Position numbers and translations under genes: made by a program. A stretch of 61,958 nucleotides of DNA from an uncultured Collinsella sp. (GTDB lineage Bacteria > Actinomycetota > Coriobacteriia > Coriobacteriales > Coriobacteriaceae), in NCBI GenBank assembly GCA_900541205.1, contig UQIV01000015.1, forward strand, positions 1-61,958, given 5' to 3'. Below the pieces are notes generated by a model. The model saw nothing but the letters and a program-made list of their open reading frames with translations, ran no database searches and had not been told where the DNA came from. This document shows, in pieces, positions 33,996 through 43,760 of the stretch (its first letter is position 1; every line of letters begins with the position of its first letter).

Positions 33996-35945
33996 CTAGA
34001 GTTCGCAGGCAACCTTGTAGCCGTCGCCGATGGCGTCGCGAATGTTGCCGCACTTGTTGGCGTCACCCAACACGTGGGTGGCAACACCGGCAGCGGCAAG
34101 GTCGTCGGCCAACTTGGTATTGGGACGATAGCCCATGGCAAGCACCAGCGTATCGGCATCGGCGATGGTGTGGACCTCGCCATCCTTCTCGTAGCTGATG
34201 GCGTCCTCGGTAATCTCGGTCACCTTGGCCTCGGTCAGCACGTGGACGCCCTTTGAGAGCATGCGCGTGATGAGCACCGCGCGACCGGCGCCGCCCTCGT
34301 TGGCGGCGAGCGTCTTGGTCATCTCGATAACGGTGATATCGCGATTGGCCGGCGACAGGTCATTGACCAGCGGGGCCAGGTAATCGGCCGTCTCGCAGCC
34401 GACGGTGCCGCCGCCGACGATGACGATCTTCTTGCCCGGGAAAGCCTTGCCGCCCAGCAGGTCGTCAGCTGTCATAACCTGCTTAAAGCCCTGCATGAAG
34501 GCCGGAGCGATGGGCTCGGCGCCATAAGCCAGGACAACCTCGTAGCCGGCGTAGTCACGCTGAATGTCCTCGGCAGTAAGCTCGGTGCCAAATACGCACT
34601 TCACGCCCGCCTCGGCAAGACGACGATACTGGTACTTGATCACGCGGGTGAGCTCCTGCTTTGCCGGCGGAACGGCTGCGATGCGCATCTCGCCGCCCGG
34701 CTCATCCTGCTTGTCCACGAGCACCACGTTGTGGCCGCGCTTGGCGGCAATGAACGCCGCCTCCATGCCCGCAGGACCAGCGCCCACAACCAGTACGTTC
34801 TTGGCCTCGGCGGCAGGCTCGTAACCGGCCTCGTCGCGCTCAACATCGGGGTTGACGGTGCAGGAGATGCGCTTGCCGAACATGATGCCGTTCAGGCAGC
34901 GCAGGCAACCGATGCAGGGACGGATCTCGTCGGCGTTGCCGACGGCGGCCTTGTTGCAGAACTCTGCATCGCACAGATTGGCGCGGCCCATCATGCAGAT
35001 GTCGGCAGCGCCGTCCTCGATCAGCTCCTCGGCGATCCAGGCCTCGTTAATGCGTCCGACGGTGGCGACGGGAATGTTGACGTGCTTTTTGATCTCGCGC
35101 GAGCAGGCAGCGTGTGAGGCCTGCTGCGTGCCGGCGGCGGGAATGGCGGAACCGCGCTTGATGGTGGTACCGCCCGACACGTGAATCATGTCGACGCCGG
35201 CCTTCTCCAGGCGACGCGAGACATAGATCATATCGTTGAGGGTCAGGCCGCCATCGGTGTACTCGTCGCCCGAGATGCGGACGTCGATGATGAAGTCCTT
35301 GCCGCAGCGCTCGCGAATCTCAGCGATGACCTCGAGCAGGAAGCGCATACGGGCGTCGAGCGAGCCGCCGTACTCGTCGGTGCGCTTGTTGTAGAGCGGA
35401 GTCAAAAAGCCGCCGAGCATGCCGTGGGCATGTGCCGCATGGACCTCGACGCCATCGACACCGGCCTTTTGCATGCGCACGGCAGCGTCGCCAAACTGAT
35501 GCGTAAGCTCGTGAATCTCATCGACCGTGATAGGGCGCGGCGCCTCGCGGGCATAGGACGGGCCCACAAAGGACGGAGCGATCAGGCGCGGCGTGCCCGG
35601 AATGTTAAAGGCCATGTAGGCGGGGTGGAAGAGCTGCGGCATGATCTTGCAGCCGTACTCGTGGACGGCTGCGGCGAGCTTTTCCCAGCCGGGGATAAAC
35701 GTGTCGTCGTAGCAGCACATGTCACCCGGCAGATAGGTATAGGTGGGCTCGACCGTCACGACCTCGGTGATGATGAGGCCCACACCACCCTTGGCGCGGG
35801 CGCGGTAGTGGTCGACCAAGTCGTCGGTCACATAGCCATGATCGGCCAGGTTCGTGGATACCGGCGGCATAAAGACGCGGTTCTTGACCTCGGTCGTACC
35901 GACCTTGATCGGGCTAAAGAGCATCGGGTAGGCGGATGACTCCAT
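33996..35945 (-). CDS. OYE-family NADH:flavin oxidoreductase (FadH/BaiCD-like)
   Basis: This 649-aa flavoenzyme has an N-terminal old-yellow-enzyme TIM barrel binding FMN, with HAAHAHGMLGGFLTPLYN near 180. A 4Fe-4S cluster motif follows, CIGCLRCLNGIMFGKRISC (~340-358). The C-terminal half binds FAD and NAD(P) (VLVVGAGPAGMEAAFIAAKRGHNVVLVD; IVIVGGGTVGCETADYL). This is the layout of 2,4-dienoyl-CoA reductase and of gut bile-acid, flavonoid and other enoate reductases. The substrate is not evident. The start at 35945 has AAAGGA upstream. Confidence 0.9.
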   Translation of the reverse strand: MESSAYPMLFSPIKVGTTEVKNRVFMPPVSTNLADHGYVTDDLVDHYRARAKGGVGLIITEVVTVEPTYTYLPGDMCCYDDTFIPGWEKLAAAVHEYGCKIMPQLFHPAYMAFNIPGTPRLIAPSFVGPSYAREAPRPITVDEIHELTHQFGDAAVRMQKAGVDGVEVHAAHAHGMLGGFLTPLYNKRTDEYGGSLDARMRFLLEVIAEIRERCGKDFIIDVRISGDEYTDGGLTLNDMIYVSRRLEKAGVDMIHVSGGTTIKRGSAIPAAGTQQASHAACSREIKKHVNIPVATVGRINEAWIAEELIEDGAADICMMGRANLCDAEFCNKAAVGNADEIRPCIGCLRCLNGIMFGKRISCTVNPDVERDEAGYEPAAEAKNVLVVGAGPAGMEAAFIAAKRGHNVVLVDKQDEPGGEMRIAAVPPAKQELTRVIKYQYRRLAEAGVKCVFGTELTAEDIQRDYAGYEVVLAYGAEPIAPAFMQGFKQVMTADDLLGGKAFPGKKIVIVGGGTVGCETADYLAPLVNDLSPANRDITVIEMTKTLAANEGGAGRAVLITRMLSKGVHVLTEAKVTEITEDAISYEKDGEVHTIADADTLVLAMGYRPNTKLADDLAAAGVATHVLGDANKCGNIRDAIGDGYKVACEL

Positions 35946-36051
35946 ACAGGCTTCCTTTCGTTTGAGCCGCTCGGCGGCAGTTGCTAACGTACCTATCGTA
36001 TCAGCAACCGCCGCGTCCGTACCCGCTCGCACTCCCCCGCCTTTAATCCGA

Positions 36052-36140
36052 TCCCCACAAAAGTTGCGGTGGAATACGGAGTAGATGAGGCTTTTGACAG
36101 CCAAATCAGTCCGTATTTCACCGCAACTGATGGGGGGATG
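36052..36140. repeat. Family C palindrome, copy 3
   Basis: ATCCCCACAAAAGTTGCGGT...ACCGCAACTGATGGGGGGAT, with inner GGAATACGGA/TCCGTATTTC, matches the core of the copies at 24237 and 25067. It lies just past the GltD-like gene's stop. Confidence 0.87.
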
Positions 36141-36143
36141 GAG

Positions 36144-37361
36144 TTAAAGGCCCAGGTAGGATGTCATGCCTTCGACGGCGAGCTTGGCACCGGCAACGGC
36201 GTGGACCACGGTGAGCGGGCCGTTGACCACGTCGCCGGCGGCAAAGACGCCAGGCACGGTAGTCATGCCATACTCGTCGACCGAAAGCAGGCCGCGATGG
36301 TCGGTCTCCAGACCGCCCGTTGTAAGCACGAGCTTGTCCTTGGGCACTTGAGACGCCGCAATCACAACCGTGTCGGCGGACACGTGGTCGAGTTCTTCCT
36401 CGTAGCCCACCACGTTGTTGTCCTCGTCAAAGATAGCCGTCTCGAACACCGGACCGTTGTCGTCGATGGCGCAGATCGCCTTGCCGCACACAATCTCGGC
36501 ACCGTCAAGCTCGGTCAGCTCCACCTCGTCATCGATGGCAGAGATATGGCGCGATCGGGCGTACACGGTAACCTTGCGAGCACCCGAGCGCAGGGCCGTG
36601 CGGGCAACATCCATGGCCACATTGCCGGCGCCGATAACCGCCACGTTCTGCCCGATCGCCACGCTCGTGGGGTCAACGAGGTAGTCGATGCCAAACAGCA
36701 CGTTGCCGCGCGACTCGCCGGGAATACCCAGCTTTCGAGCTCGCCAGGTACCAGTACCGACAAAGACCGCATCGTAGCCGTCGCGCAGCAGGTCGTCGAT
36801 GTGGAGCGCACCGCCGATGGTGGTCGAGGGGCGAACGCGCACGCCGAGCGAGCACATCACGTGGCGGTATTTTTGCACGAGCGAGCGCGGCAGACGGAAC
36901 TCGGGGATACCGTACTCCAGCACGCCGCCGATCTCGGGCCGCTGCTCAAAAACGGTGACGGCGCAACCCAGCTGCGCCATCTTAATTGCCACGGTAATGC
37001 CGGCAGGGCCGGAGCCGACCACAGCGACCTGCTTGCCGCACGACGGCGCGGGTCTCCACTCTTTGCGGTCCAAATACGCCGTGGAGATATAGTTCTCGAT
37101 GCTCGAAAAATGCACGGGCGCGCCCTTGCGGCCCTGAATGCAAGCGCCCTCGCACTGGCCCGAATGATTGCACACCATGGAGCAGACCGCACTCATGGGA
37201 TTGTTCTGGAACAGTAGCTCGCCCGCCTCTTGCAGACGGCGCTGCTTAAAGAGGTCGATAACCTGCGGAATGGGCGTCTGCACCGGACAGCCCTTTATTT
37301 GACAGAACGCCTTTTTGCAGCCCAGACAGCGATTTGCTTCCTCAACGATGTGGATAGCCAC
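36144..37361 (-). CDS. GltD-like FAD/NAD(P) oxidoreductase
   Basis: This 405-aa protein resembles the glutamate synthase small subunit / NfnB electron-transfer family. The N-terminal Cys cluster (CLGCKKAFCQIKGCPV...CSMVCNHSGQCEGAC, ~12-75) would bind two 4Fe-4S clusters. FAD-binding VAVVGSGPAGITVAIKMAQLG (~113-133) and NADPH-binding VAVIGAGNVAMDVARTALR (~248-266) follow. No large subunit gltB is adjacent. It is shorter than the usual ~460 aa because it begins right at the cluster. GTG start with GAGGGG upstream. It may work with another dehydrogenase. Confidence 0.86.
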   Translation of the reverse strand: MAIHIVEEANRCLGCKKAFCQIKGCPVQTPIPQVIDLFKQRRLQEAGELLFQNNPMSAVCSMVCNHSGQCEGACIQGRKGAPVHFSSIENYISTAYLDRKEWRPAPSCGKQVAVVGSGPAGITVAIKMAQLGCAVTVFEQRPEIGGVLEYGIPEFRLPRSLVQKYRHVMCSLGVRVRPSTTIGGALHIDDLLRDGYDAVFVGTGTWRARKLGIPGESRGNVLFGIDYLVDPTSVAIGQNVAVIGAGNVAMDVARTALRSGARKVTVYARSRHISAIDDEVELTELDGAEIVCGKAICAIDDNGPVFETAIFDEDNNVVGYEEELDHVSADTVVIAASQVPKDKLVLTTGGLETDHRGLLSVDEYGMTTVPGVFAAGDVVNGPLTVVHAVAGAKLAVEGMTSYLGL

Positions 37362-37537
37362 GCAATTCCCCTCTATCGACCTGGACGAAATCGGCTTCTT
37401 AAACCAATTTGCCCGAATTTATAACCATAGATACGTCAACAGTGCGGAAAAGGGCACCGAAAAGCATCTCACAAACGCGCAGTAGCAACCCTTCCCTCGC
37501 ACGGAGCCACTGTGCAGCCCCGTCATCGAGATCAAAA

Positions 37538-37566
37538 GATTCGCCACCCCTACGAATGGCGAATCT
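37538..37566 (-). terminator. uxa operon terminator
   Basis: AGATTCGCCA...TGGCGAATCT followed by TTTTGAT on the minus strand, directly past the uxaA stop, should end the uxaC-transporter-uxaB-uxaA transcript. Confidence 0.88.
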
Positions 37567-37568
37567 CT

Positions 37569-39053
37569 CTACAGGCAGACGCCGTCTTTCCAGATACTGA
37601 TCTCGTGGCAGCCGCGGCGCTCGGCACTCGTTAGCTTACCGCTCGCTGTATCCAGTACCAGCTGATACAGGTCGCGGGCAGCCTCGTCGAGTGTGCGTTC
37701 GCCTGTGGCAATCACGCCGGCGTTAAAGTCCATCCAGTTGGCCTTGTGGTCGCACAGACGCTGATTGGTGAACACCTTGAGGGTGGGCGCCGGTGCACCA
37801 AACGGCGTGCCGCGTCCAGTCGAGAACAGAATCACGTGACAGCCAGCAGCCGTCAACGCCGTGGTGGATACCATGTCGTTGCCCGGGCCGCACAGCATGT
37901 TCAGGCCATGCTTGGTGACCTGACCGGCATACGGCAGCACGTCGACGATGGGTGCGGAGCCGCCCTTTTGCACGCAGCCGCAACTCTTGTCCTCGAGCGT
38001 GGTGATGCCACCGTCCTTGTTACCGGGACTCGGGTTCTCGTAGACCACCTCACCATGGCTAATAAAGTAATCCTTAAAACCGTTAAGCATGTCAGAGGCA
38101 GCGTTAAAGACCTGCTCGCTCTCGCAGCGATCGAGCAGGATGCTCTCCGCGCCAAACATCTCGGGCACTTCGGTGAGCACCGACGTACCGCCACGGGCGA
38201 CGACCATATCGCTCACGCGACCGATCGTGGGGTTGGCGGTAATGCCCGAAAGACCGTCAGAGCCGCCGCACTTAAGACCAATAACCAGCTCTGAGGCCGG
38301 AATGGGCTCACGCTTGGCCTGCTTGGCCAGGTCAGCCAGCTCGGACAGAATCTTGTGGCCCTCGATCTGCTCGTCGGCTACATCCTGGCAGGTGAGAAAA
38401 CGAACGCGCTCGTGATCGAAGTCACCGAGCTCGTCGAGCACCTGCTGATGCGTGCAGTTCTCGCAACCGAGCGACAAGAACAGCACGCCCGCGGCGTTTG
38501 CGTGACGCGACAGCGCCACCAGCAGACGACGGGTCTGGGCATGGTCGGCGCCGGTCTGTGAGCAACCGAACGGATGCGGGAAGTAATAGACGCCCTCCAA
38601 CGAGCCCTCGACCAGGTCCTGAGCCTGCTCGCACATGGCACGAGCGACTTCGTTGACGCAACCGACGGTGGGAATGATCCAAAGCTCATTGCGCGTGGCG
38701 GCACGACCGTCGGCACGGCGGAAGCCCATAAAGGTCTCGGCCTCGACCGGCTCAACGACCGGATGTGTCGGATTGTAGGCGTACTCTATCTCACCCGAGA
38801 GGTTGGTCTTCACGTTGTGCGTGTGCAGCCACTGGCCGGGCTGAATGTCCTTCGTCACGTGACCGATGGGAAGACCGTACTTGACGACATCCTCACCGGC
38901 TGCAATGGCGCGCACGGCCATCTTGTGACCCTGCGGGATATCCTCCGCGGCAACGACCTCGCCCACGCCGGGAACCTCGACGGCAGCACCCTTGGCGAGC
39001 GGCGACAGCGCAACGATGACGTTGTCGGCCGGATTGATCTGGATAGTGTTCAT
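37569..39053 (-). CDS. uxaA: Altronate dehydratase
   Basis: This 494-aa enzyme dehydrates D-altronate to 2-keto-3-deoxygluconate, the last step before KdgK. It has the SAF-type N-terminal domain (1-~95) and the C-terminal UxaA domain with FMGFRRADGRAATRN, HPFGCSQTG, GCENC and GLKCGGSDGLSGITANP. Conserved Cys and His likely bind iron. It is the last gene of a four-gene operon, 78 bp after uxaB, with a GC hairpin in the gap. Confidence 0.95.
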   Translation of the reverse strand: MNTIQINPADNVIVALSPLAKGAAVEVPGVGEVVAAEDIPQGHKMAVRAIAAGEDVVKYGLPIGHVTKDIQPGQWLHTHNVKTNLSGEIEYAYNPTHPVVEPVEAETFMGFRRADGRAATRNELWIIPTVGCVNEVARAMCEQAQDLVEGSLEGVYYFPHPFGCSQTGADHAQTRRLLVALSRHANAAGVLFLSLGCENCTHQQVLDELGDFDHERVRFLTCQDVADEQIEGHKILSELADLAKQAKREPIPASELVIGLKCGGSDGLSGITANPTIGRVSDMVVARGGTSVLTEVPEMFGAESILLDRCESEQVFNAASDMLNGFKDYFISHGEVVYENPSPGNKDGGITTLEDKSCGCVQKGGSAPIVDVLPYAGQVTKHGLNMLCGPGNDMVSTTALTAAGCHVILFSTGRGTPFGAPAPTLKVFTNQRLCDHKANWMDFNAGVIATGERTLDEAARDLYQLVLDTASGKLTSAERRGCHEISIWKDGVCL

Positions 39054-39095
39054 TACAAAGAGTCCTAACCCTACAGGTTGAGCAGAAGTCGAGTG

Positions 39096-39121
39096 ACGCC
39101 CGCCAGTTACCCGGCGGGCGT
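39096..39121 (-). other. Intra-operon hairpin, uxaB-uxaA
   Basis: ACGCCCGCC / GGCGGGCGT is a 9-bp stem right after the uxaB stop, without a T-run. It may stabilise the upstream part of the operon RNA or cause partial termination. Confidence 0.65.
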
Positions 39122-39131
39122 ACAGAAGGAT

Positions 39132-40646
39132 TTAGGCCTGAGCGTTCGCGAACGCCTGCTTGACGCCCTCGGAGCGCACGACGGCGAGAGCGTTGACGAC
39201 AAACTCCTCCAGGCCGGCGATCTGCGTAAGATCCTCGCCCCACATTTGCTCGTTGGAGAGCACATCGTGCACCAGCTCGGCGTCGTCGGCGCCGGCGTGG
39301 GCAGCGTAGAAGTCGAGCACAAAGGCGTCGTCCTGAGCGGTGTACTCGGTGCCGTCAGAGCGACGCAGGTGCAGGCCGTCGCCCTCGCGAGACACGAGCT
39401 CCTGCGTGTAGAAGGAGATGAGCGTGGCCAGGCTCGTCGCCAGGCACTTGGGCAGGTTGCCGGTCTCGGCAACGTAGTCTTTGAGCGTAGGCAGGTCGCG
39501 GGCACGCCACTTAGCCGTGGAGTTGAGGCAGATGGAGAGCAGCGCGTGGTCGATAAACGGATTGTCGAAGCGGTTCTCGACGGCGGCGGCAAAGGCCTTG
39601 CAATCCTCGGCATCCAGATCGGTGGCGAGCGTCGGGATGACCTCGTCGTAGAGCATGGTGTTCATGAAGCCGCGGACGGTCTCGTCGTGCATGCAATCGC
39701 GCACGATATCAAAGCCGGCAACCCAGGAACCCGGGACAAAGGCGGTGTGGGCGCCGTTGAGGATGCGGACCTTGCGCTTCTTGTACGGGGTGACGTCGGG
39801 GGTCACAAAGACACCCGGCAGACCGGCCTTCACGAAGGGCAGACGCTCCTTGAGCGATTCGTCACCCTGGATGCCCCACATCTGGAAGGGCTCACGCACG
39901 GCCAAGAACGGATCCTCATAGCCCAAGCGCTCGGCCACGGCAGCGGCCTCCTTGGGATCGCGGATGCGACCCGGAACGATGGTGTCGACGAGCGTGGTGC
40001 AGACGGTGCAGTCGTTGGCCATCCACTGCGAAAACTCGTCCTCCCAGCCCCAGTCGCTCACGTACTGGTTCATGATGCGCAGCAGCTCCTCGCCGTTATG
40101 GTCGATGAGCTCGCAGGCGAGCACGATGACGCCCTGCTTGCCGGCAGCCCAGCGGGCATGGAGCACCTGGGCAAGCTTGGCAGGGAAGCTCGCGGGGGGC
40201 ATGTCGTCGGCCTTGCAGGACGGATCGTAGGCGATACCGGCCTCGGTGGTGTTGGAGACGATAATCTCCAGGTCGTCGGAAACGGCGACCTCCATCATGG
40301 CACGGTAATCAGCCTCGCGATACGGATTGAGGCAACGGCTGCAGGCGCTGATCACGCGGGAATCGTCAACCGTGTCACCGTTCTCCTTGCCGCGCACCAG
40401 TACGGTGTACAGGCCATCCTGGGCATTGATACCATCGGCGAAATCGAAGGCGCCGCTGATGGGCTGCACCATGACGACCTTGCCGTTCCAACCGGTGGCC
40501 TCGTTGCCCATATCGAAGAAACGATCGACGAAGGCGCGCAGGAAATTGCCCTCGCCAAACTGCAGGACCTTCTCGGGGGCGTCCTTGGGCAGCACGTAGC
40601 CCTCGTAGCCGATCTTCTCGAGCGTCTCGTAGCTGATGTTATTCAT
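39132..40646 (-). CDS. uxaB: Tagaturonate reductase
   Basis: This 504-aa NAD-dependent enzyme reduces D-tagaturonate to D-altronate. It belongs to the polyol-specific long-chain dehydrogenase family (LQFGEGNFLRAFVDRFFDMGN near 28-48; ACELIDHNGEELLRI; FVPGSWVAGFDIVRDCMHDE; the later FDNPFIDHALLSICLNSTAKWRAR). Length and order match UxaB. It lies between the transporter and uxaA in the operon. Confidence 0.95.
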   Translation of the reverse strand: MNNISYETLEKIGYEGYVLPKDAPEKVLQFGEGNFLRAFVDRFFDMGNEATGWNGKVVMVQPISGAFDFADGINAQDGLYTVLVRGKENGDTVDDSRVISACSRCLNPYREADYRAMMEVAVSDDLEIIVSNTTEAGIAYDPSCKADDMPPASFPAKLAQVLHARWAAGKQGVIVLACELIDHNGEELLRIMNQYVSDWGWEDEFSQWMANDCTVCTTLVDTIVPGRIRDPKEAAAVAERLGYEDPFLAVREPFQMWGIQGDESLKERLPFVKAGLPGVFVTPDVTPYKKRKVRILNGAHTAFVPGSWVAGFDIVRDCMHDETVRGFMNTMLYDEVIPTLATDLDAEDCKAFAAAVENRFDNPFIDHALLSICLNSTAKWRARDLPTLKDYVAETGNLPKCLATSLATLISFYTQELVSREGDGLHLRRSDGTEYTAQDDAFVLDFYAAHAGADDAELVHDVLSNEQMWGEDLTQIAGLEEFVVNALAVVRSEGVKQAFANAQA

Positions 40647-40670
40647 AGAGGTTTTCCTCTCAACTCAAGT

Positions 40671-40695
40671 CCCGGTACGGCATCGCCGCACCGGG
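40671..40695 (-). other. Intra-operon hairpin, transporter-uxaB
   Basis: CCCGGTACGGC / GCCGCACCGGG pairs with one mismatch in the 78-bp gap and has no clear T-run. It parallels the hairpin between uxaB and uxaA. Confidence 0.6.
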
Positions 40696-40724
40696 TTGCA
40701 TTCATGATTTTTCAGGCAGCGGGG

Positions 40725-42230
40725 CTATTTATCGATCGTCTCGATAGTGCTCTCGCCGATCTTGCCGCGCTCCCAGCGACCATTCGACAGGTCGTTGGAA
40801 ATGGAATTGAACTTCTTCTCGGTAATGTCGTAGAGAGCGAAGATAATCAAGGCTGCTACCAGAAGGGCGCAGGCGGGATAAATCGTCAGAGCGCCCTTGA
40901 TGCCAAGCAGCGTGGCAGCCGTCTGGGGCTTATTTGCCACATATCCGGTAAGGGCAAGGATGCCGCCGGAAATGATCGCGGCAAGGGATTGCGCAAGCTT
41001 ACGAGAAAAGTTGAACGCGGCGTAGGTCGTACCCTCCTTGCGGATTCCCGTGTGCCATTCACCGTAATCAATAACATCGGAAACCAAGTTCCAGGTGATA
41101 CCGTTGGGGATGGCAAGTGCGACGTAGCCGATGGTGACGAAGATGATGAACGTCACGGTATTGGTCGGCAGGATGAAGTTGAGGCCGTTTGCCACGGCAC
41201 CGACGATAAAGCAGGCAACGCACGTGCGCTTCTTGCCAAAATGCTTGACGAGCGTCGGGATGGCGAGAATGGCGACAACCGACGTTCCGATCATGATGCC
41301 GTTGACAATGGGCTGCAACGCGATGTTACCCAGGTTGTACTGGCAGAAATACACCATCATGGTGTTGTTGGTGTTCATGGCCGAGATGGTAAACAGCGTA
41401 AGCAGGATAACTGCTCCCAGGTTCTTGTTGGTGAAAACGACCTTGAAATACGTGCTGAATGCGCTCGACTTCTTGCCGGCCTTTCCCGCAGCCTTCTCCT
41501 CGGCCTGTCGATCGATACGGATATGCTCGCGCGTTCCCAAAAAGCAGATGGCGAATCCGGCGATGCCGCACAGTCCCATGACGACAGCTGCAATCGTATA
41601 GCCGTGCGGATTGCCGTCGAGCGTGTCGCCACCCGCAAAGAACAGGACCAATGGGATGAACGCTACGCCCGTGATGAGCTGTGCGCAAAGCGAACCGGCC
41701 TGGCGCGTTGACGCCATGTGCGCGCGGTCATCGACGTCACGCGTCATTACCGTGGCCAGAGATCCGTATGGCACGTTGGTGAAGCTGTATACGACGCCCC
41801 AGATCATGTAAGTTATCAGCGCATAGGCAATTTTACCTGCCATGGGAATATCGGGCGCAGTGAAGGTCACCACGGTTAGAACGGCAAGGATCACGGCCGA
41901 AACCATCATGACCGGACGAAACCGACCGTGCTTGCCAATCTTCTTTCTACCGTCGACGAATGCACCGGCAATCGGGTCCATGAACGCATCGAAAATCTTG
42001 GTGACGGCGAAAATCAGGCTCACTACGCCTGGCGAAATCAGACAGATGTCAGTGTAGAACTTGGTCAGATATGCTTGACCAAGATCGAACATGAATCCGT
42101 TGCCCAAATCGCCAAAGCCATAGCAGATTTTCTCACGCCAGCTCAGCTTGATATCCTGCGAGCTCTGCATCGATCCCGAATCCGCCTGAGCAGACACAAT
42201 CTGCTCGTTTTTCTGTTGCCCTGTTCCCAT
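40725..42230 (-). CDS. GPH-family hexuronide/hexuronate transporter
   Basis: This 501-aa twelve-helix permease belongs to the glycoside-pentoside-hexuronide:cation symporter family (KICYGFGDLGNGFMFDLGQAYLTKFYTD; DPIAGAFVDGRKKIGKHGRFRP; NGITWNLVSDVIDYGEWHTGIRKEGTTYA). Its place inside the uxa operon makes galacturonate, glucuronate or an oligo-uronide the likely substrate. The start at 42230 follows GAGGG; an upstream ATG is less likely. Confidence 0.9.
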   Translation of the reverse strand: MGTGQQKNEQIVSAQADSGSMQSSQDIKLSWREKICYGFGDLGNGFMFDLGQAYLTKFYTDICLISPGVVSLIFAVTKIFDAFMDPIAGAFVDGRKKIGKHGRFRPVMMVSAVILAVLTVVTFTAPDIPMAGKIAYALITYMIWGVVYSFTNVPYGSLATVMTRDVDDRAHMASTRQAGSLCAQLITGVAFIPLVLFFAGGDTLDGNPHGYTIAAVVMGLCGIAGFAICFLGTREHIRIDRQAEEKAAGKAGKKSSAFSTYFKVVFTNKNLGAVILLTLFTISAMNTNNTMMVYFCQYNLGNIALQPIVNGIMIGTSVVAILAIPTLVKHFGKKRTCVACFIVGAVANGLNFILPTNTVTFIIFVTIGYVALAIPNGITWNLVSDVIDYGEWHTGIRKEGTTYAAFNFSRKLAQSLAAIISGGILALTGYVANKPQTAATLLGIKGALTIYPACALLVAALIIFALYDITEKKFNSISNDLSNGRWERGKIGESTIETIDK

Positions 42231-42280
42231 ATGGTCCCTCCCCTTTGCAACCGATTTCACCAATCGGAACACATACAGAT

Positions 42281-43708
42281 CTATGCCTCGACAGTGTCCA
42301 GATCGAAGCCAAAGTAGCGAACGGAATTGTTGTAGCTGATATCGCGCACGATGGTGCCCAGCAGCTCCATGTCGGCCGGATACTTGCCCTGCTCAACCCA
42401 CTCGCCGATCACGCTACACAGCACGCGACGGAAATACTCGTGGCGCGGATAGGACAGGAAGGAGCGGGAGTCGGTGAGCATGCCGACAAAGTTGCCCAGG
42501 ACGCCCTCGTTGGCCAGAGCCGTGAGCTGCTCGCGCATACCGACCTCGTTGTCGTTGAACCACCAGGCGGAACCGTTCTGGATCTTACCGGCAGTCGGAG
42601 CCTCCTGGAAACAGCCCATCACGGTATCGATCATGGTGTTGTCGATGGGGTTCAAGCTGTACAGGATGGTCTTGGGCAAGCCGCAGGTCTCCTGGATGGA
42701 GTTGAGGAAATCGGCGAGCTGGTCGGACGGCGTGTAGTTGGAGATGCAATCGTAGCCGGTATCGGGGCCGAGCTTGGCAAACATGGCGCGGTTGTTGTCG
42801 CGCTTGCAGCCAAAGTGCAGCTGCATGGCCCAGCCCAGACGGACATACTCGCCCGCGACAAACTGCATAAAGGCGGTCTTGTACTTAAGGACCTCTTCCT
42901 CGGTGAGCGGCTCGGCAGCCAGACCCTTGGCAAAGATGGCCTCAATCTCATCGGCGGTAGCCGGGACGTACATAACGTAATCGAGTGCGTGGTCGGAGGC
43001 GCGGCAGCCCAGCTCGTGGGCAACATCGTAGCGCTTGGAGATGGCGGACTTCATGCCCTCAAAGTCGCTGACCTCAACGCCGGCAACCTCGGAAAGGTGC
43101 TTGCAGTAGTCGGCGAACTCCTGGCCGCGCTCGATGCGCAGAGCGGCGTCGGGGCGCATGGCGGGAACGACCTGAACGTCAAAACTGTCATCGGCGGCAA
43201 TCTTCTTGTGCCACTCAAAGCTGTCGGCGGGGTCGTCGGTAGTGCAGATCATGCGGACGTTGGACTGCTTGATCAGGTTGCGGCAGGTAAAGCTGGCCTC
43301 GGCGAGCTTGGCGTTGGCAAGGTCCCAGACCTCCTGGGCGGTCTTGCCGTTGAGGACGCCCTCGTAGCCAAAGTAGCGCTTAAGCTCCAGGTGGCTCCAC
43401 TCAAAGACGGGGTTGCCAACGCAGCGACCCAGGGTCTCGGCCCACTTTTGGAACTTCTCGCGAGCAGGGGCGTCGCCAGTGATAAAACGCTCGTCGACGC
43501 CGTTGGCACGCATCAAGCGCCACTTGTAGTGGTCGCCGCCCAGCCAAACCTCGGTGATGTTCTCGAAACGCTTGTCCTCCCAGATCTCCTTGGGAGAAAT
43601 GTGGCAATGGTAGTCAACGATGGGCATGCCCTCGGCAAAGCTGTGGAACAGTTCCTCGCCGGTCTTGGTGCTCAGCAGGAAATCCTGATCGTCCATGAAG
43701 TTTTTCAT
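42281..43708 (-). CDS. uxaC: Uronate isomerase
   Basis: This 475-aa enzyme of the amidohydrolase superfamily interconverts D-galacturonate/D-tagaturonate and D-glucuronate/D-fructuronate. Early family segments are FMDDQDFLLSTKTGEELFH and PIVDYHCHISPKEI, whose HCH binds the metal. WLGGDHYKWRLMRANG follows, and MLTDSRSFLSYPRHEYFRR is near the end. It is the first gene of the operon. The start at 43708 follows AAAGGGG; an upstream ATG would overlap the operator. Confidence 0.96.
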   Translation of the reverse strand: MKNFMDDQDFLLSTKTGEELFHSFAEGMPIVDYHCHISPKEIWEDKRFENITEVWLGGDHYKWRLMRANGVDERFITGDAPAREKFQKWAETLGRCVGNPVFEWSHLELKRYFGYEGVLNGKTAQEVWDLANAKLAEASFTCRNLIKQSNVRMICTTDDPADSFEWHKKIAADDSFDVQVVPAMRPDAALRIERGQEFADYCKHLSEVAGVEVSDFEGMKSAISKRYDVAHELGCRASDHALDYVMYVPATADEIEAIFAKGLAAEPLTEEEVLKYKTAFMQFVAGEYVRLGWAMQLHFGCKRDNNRAMFAKLGPDTGYDCISNYTPSDQLADFLNSIQETCGLPKTILYSLNPIDNTMIDTVMGCFQEAPTAGKIQNGSAWWFNDNEVGMREQLTALANEGVLGNFVGMLTDSRSFLSYPRHEYFRRVLCSVIGEWVEQGKYPADMELLGTIVRDISYNNSVRYFGFDLDTVEA

Positions 43709-43760
43709 CAAACAACCCCTTTGTTTGCGGAGCGGGCGCACAATACGCTCGTCATCCTCT

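Noticed and set aside
39078..41711. Long open frame (877 aa) on the plus strand
   Set aside because: It is antisense to uxaB and the GPH transporter, both with clear family motifs; GC-rich third positions keep the opposite strand open.
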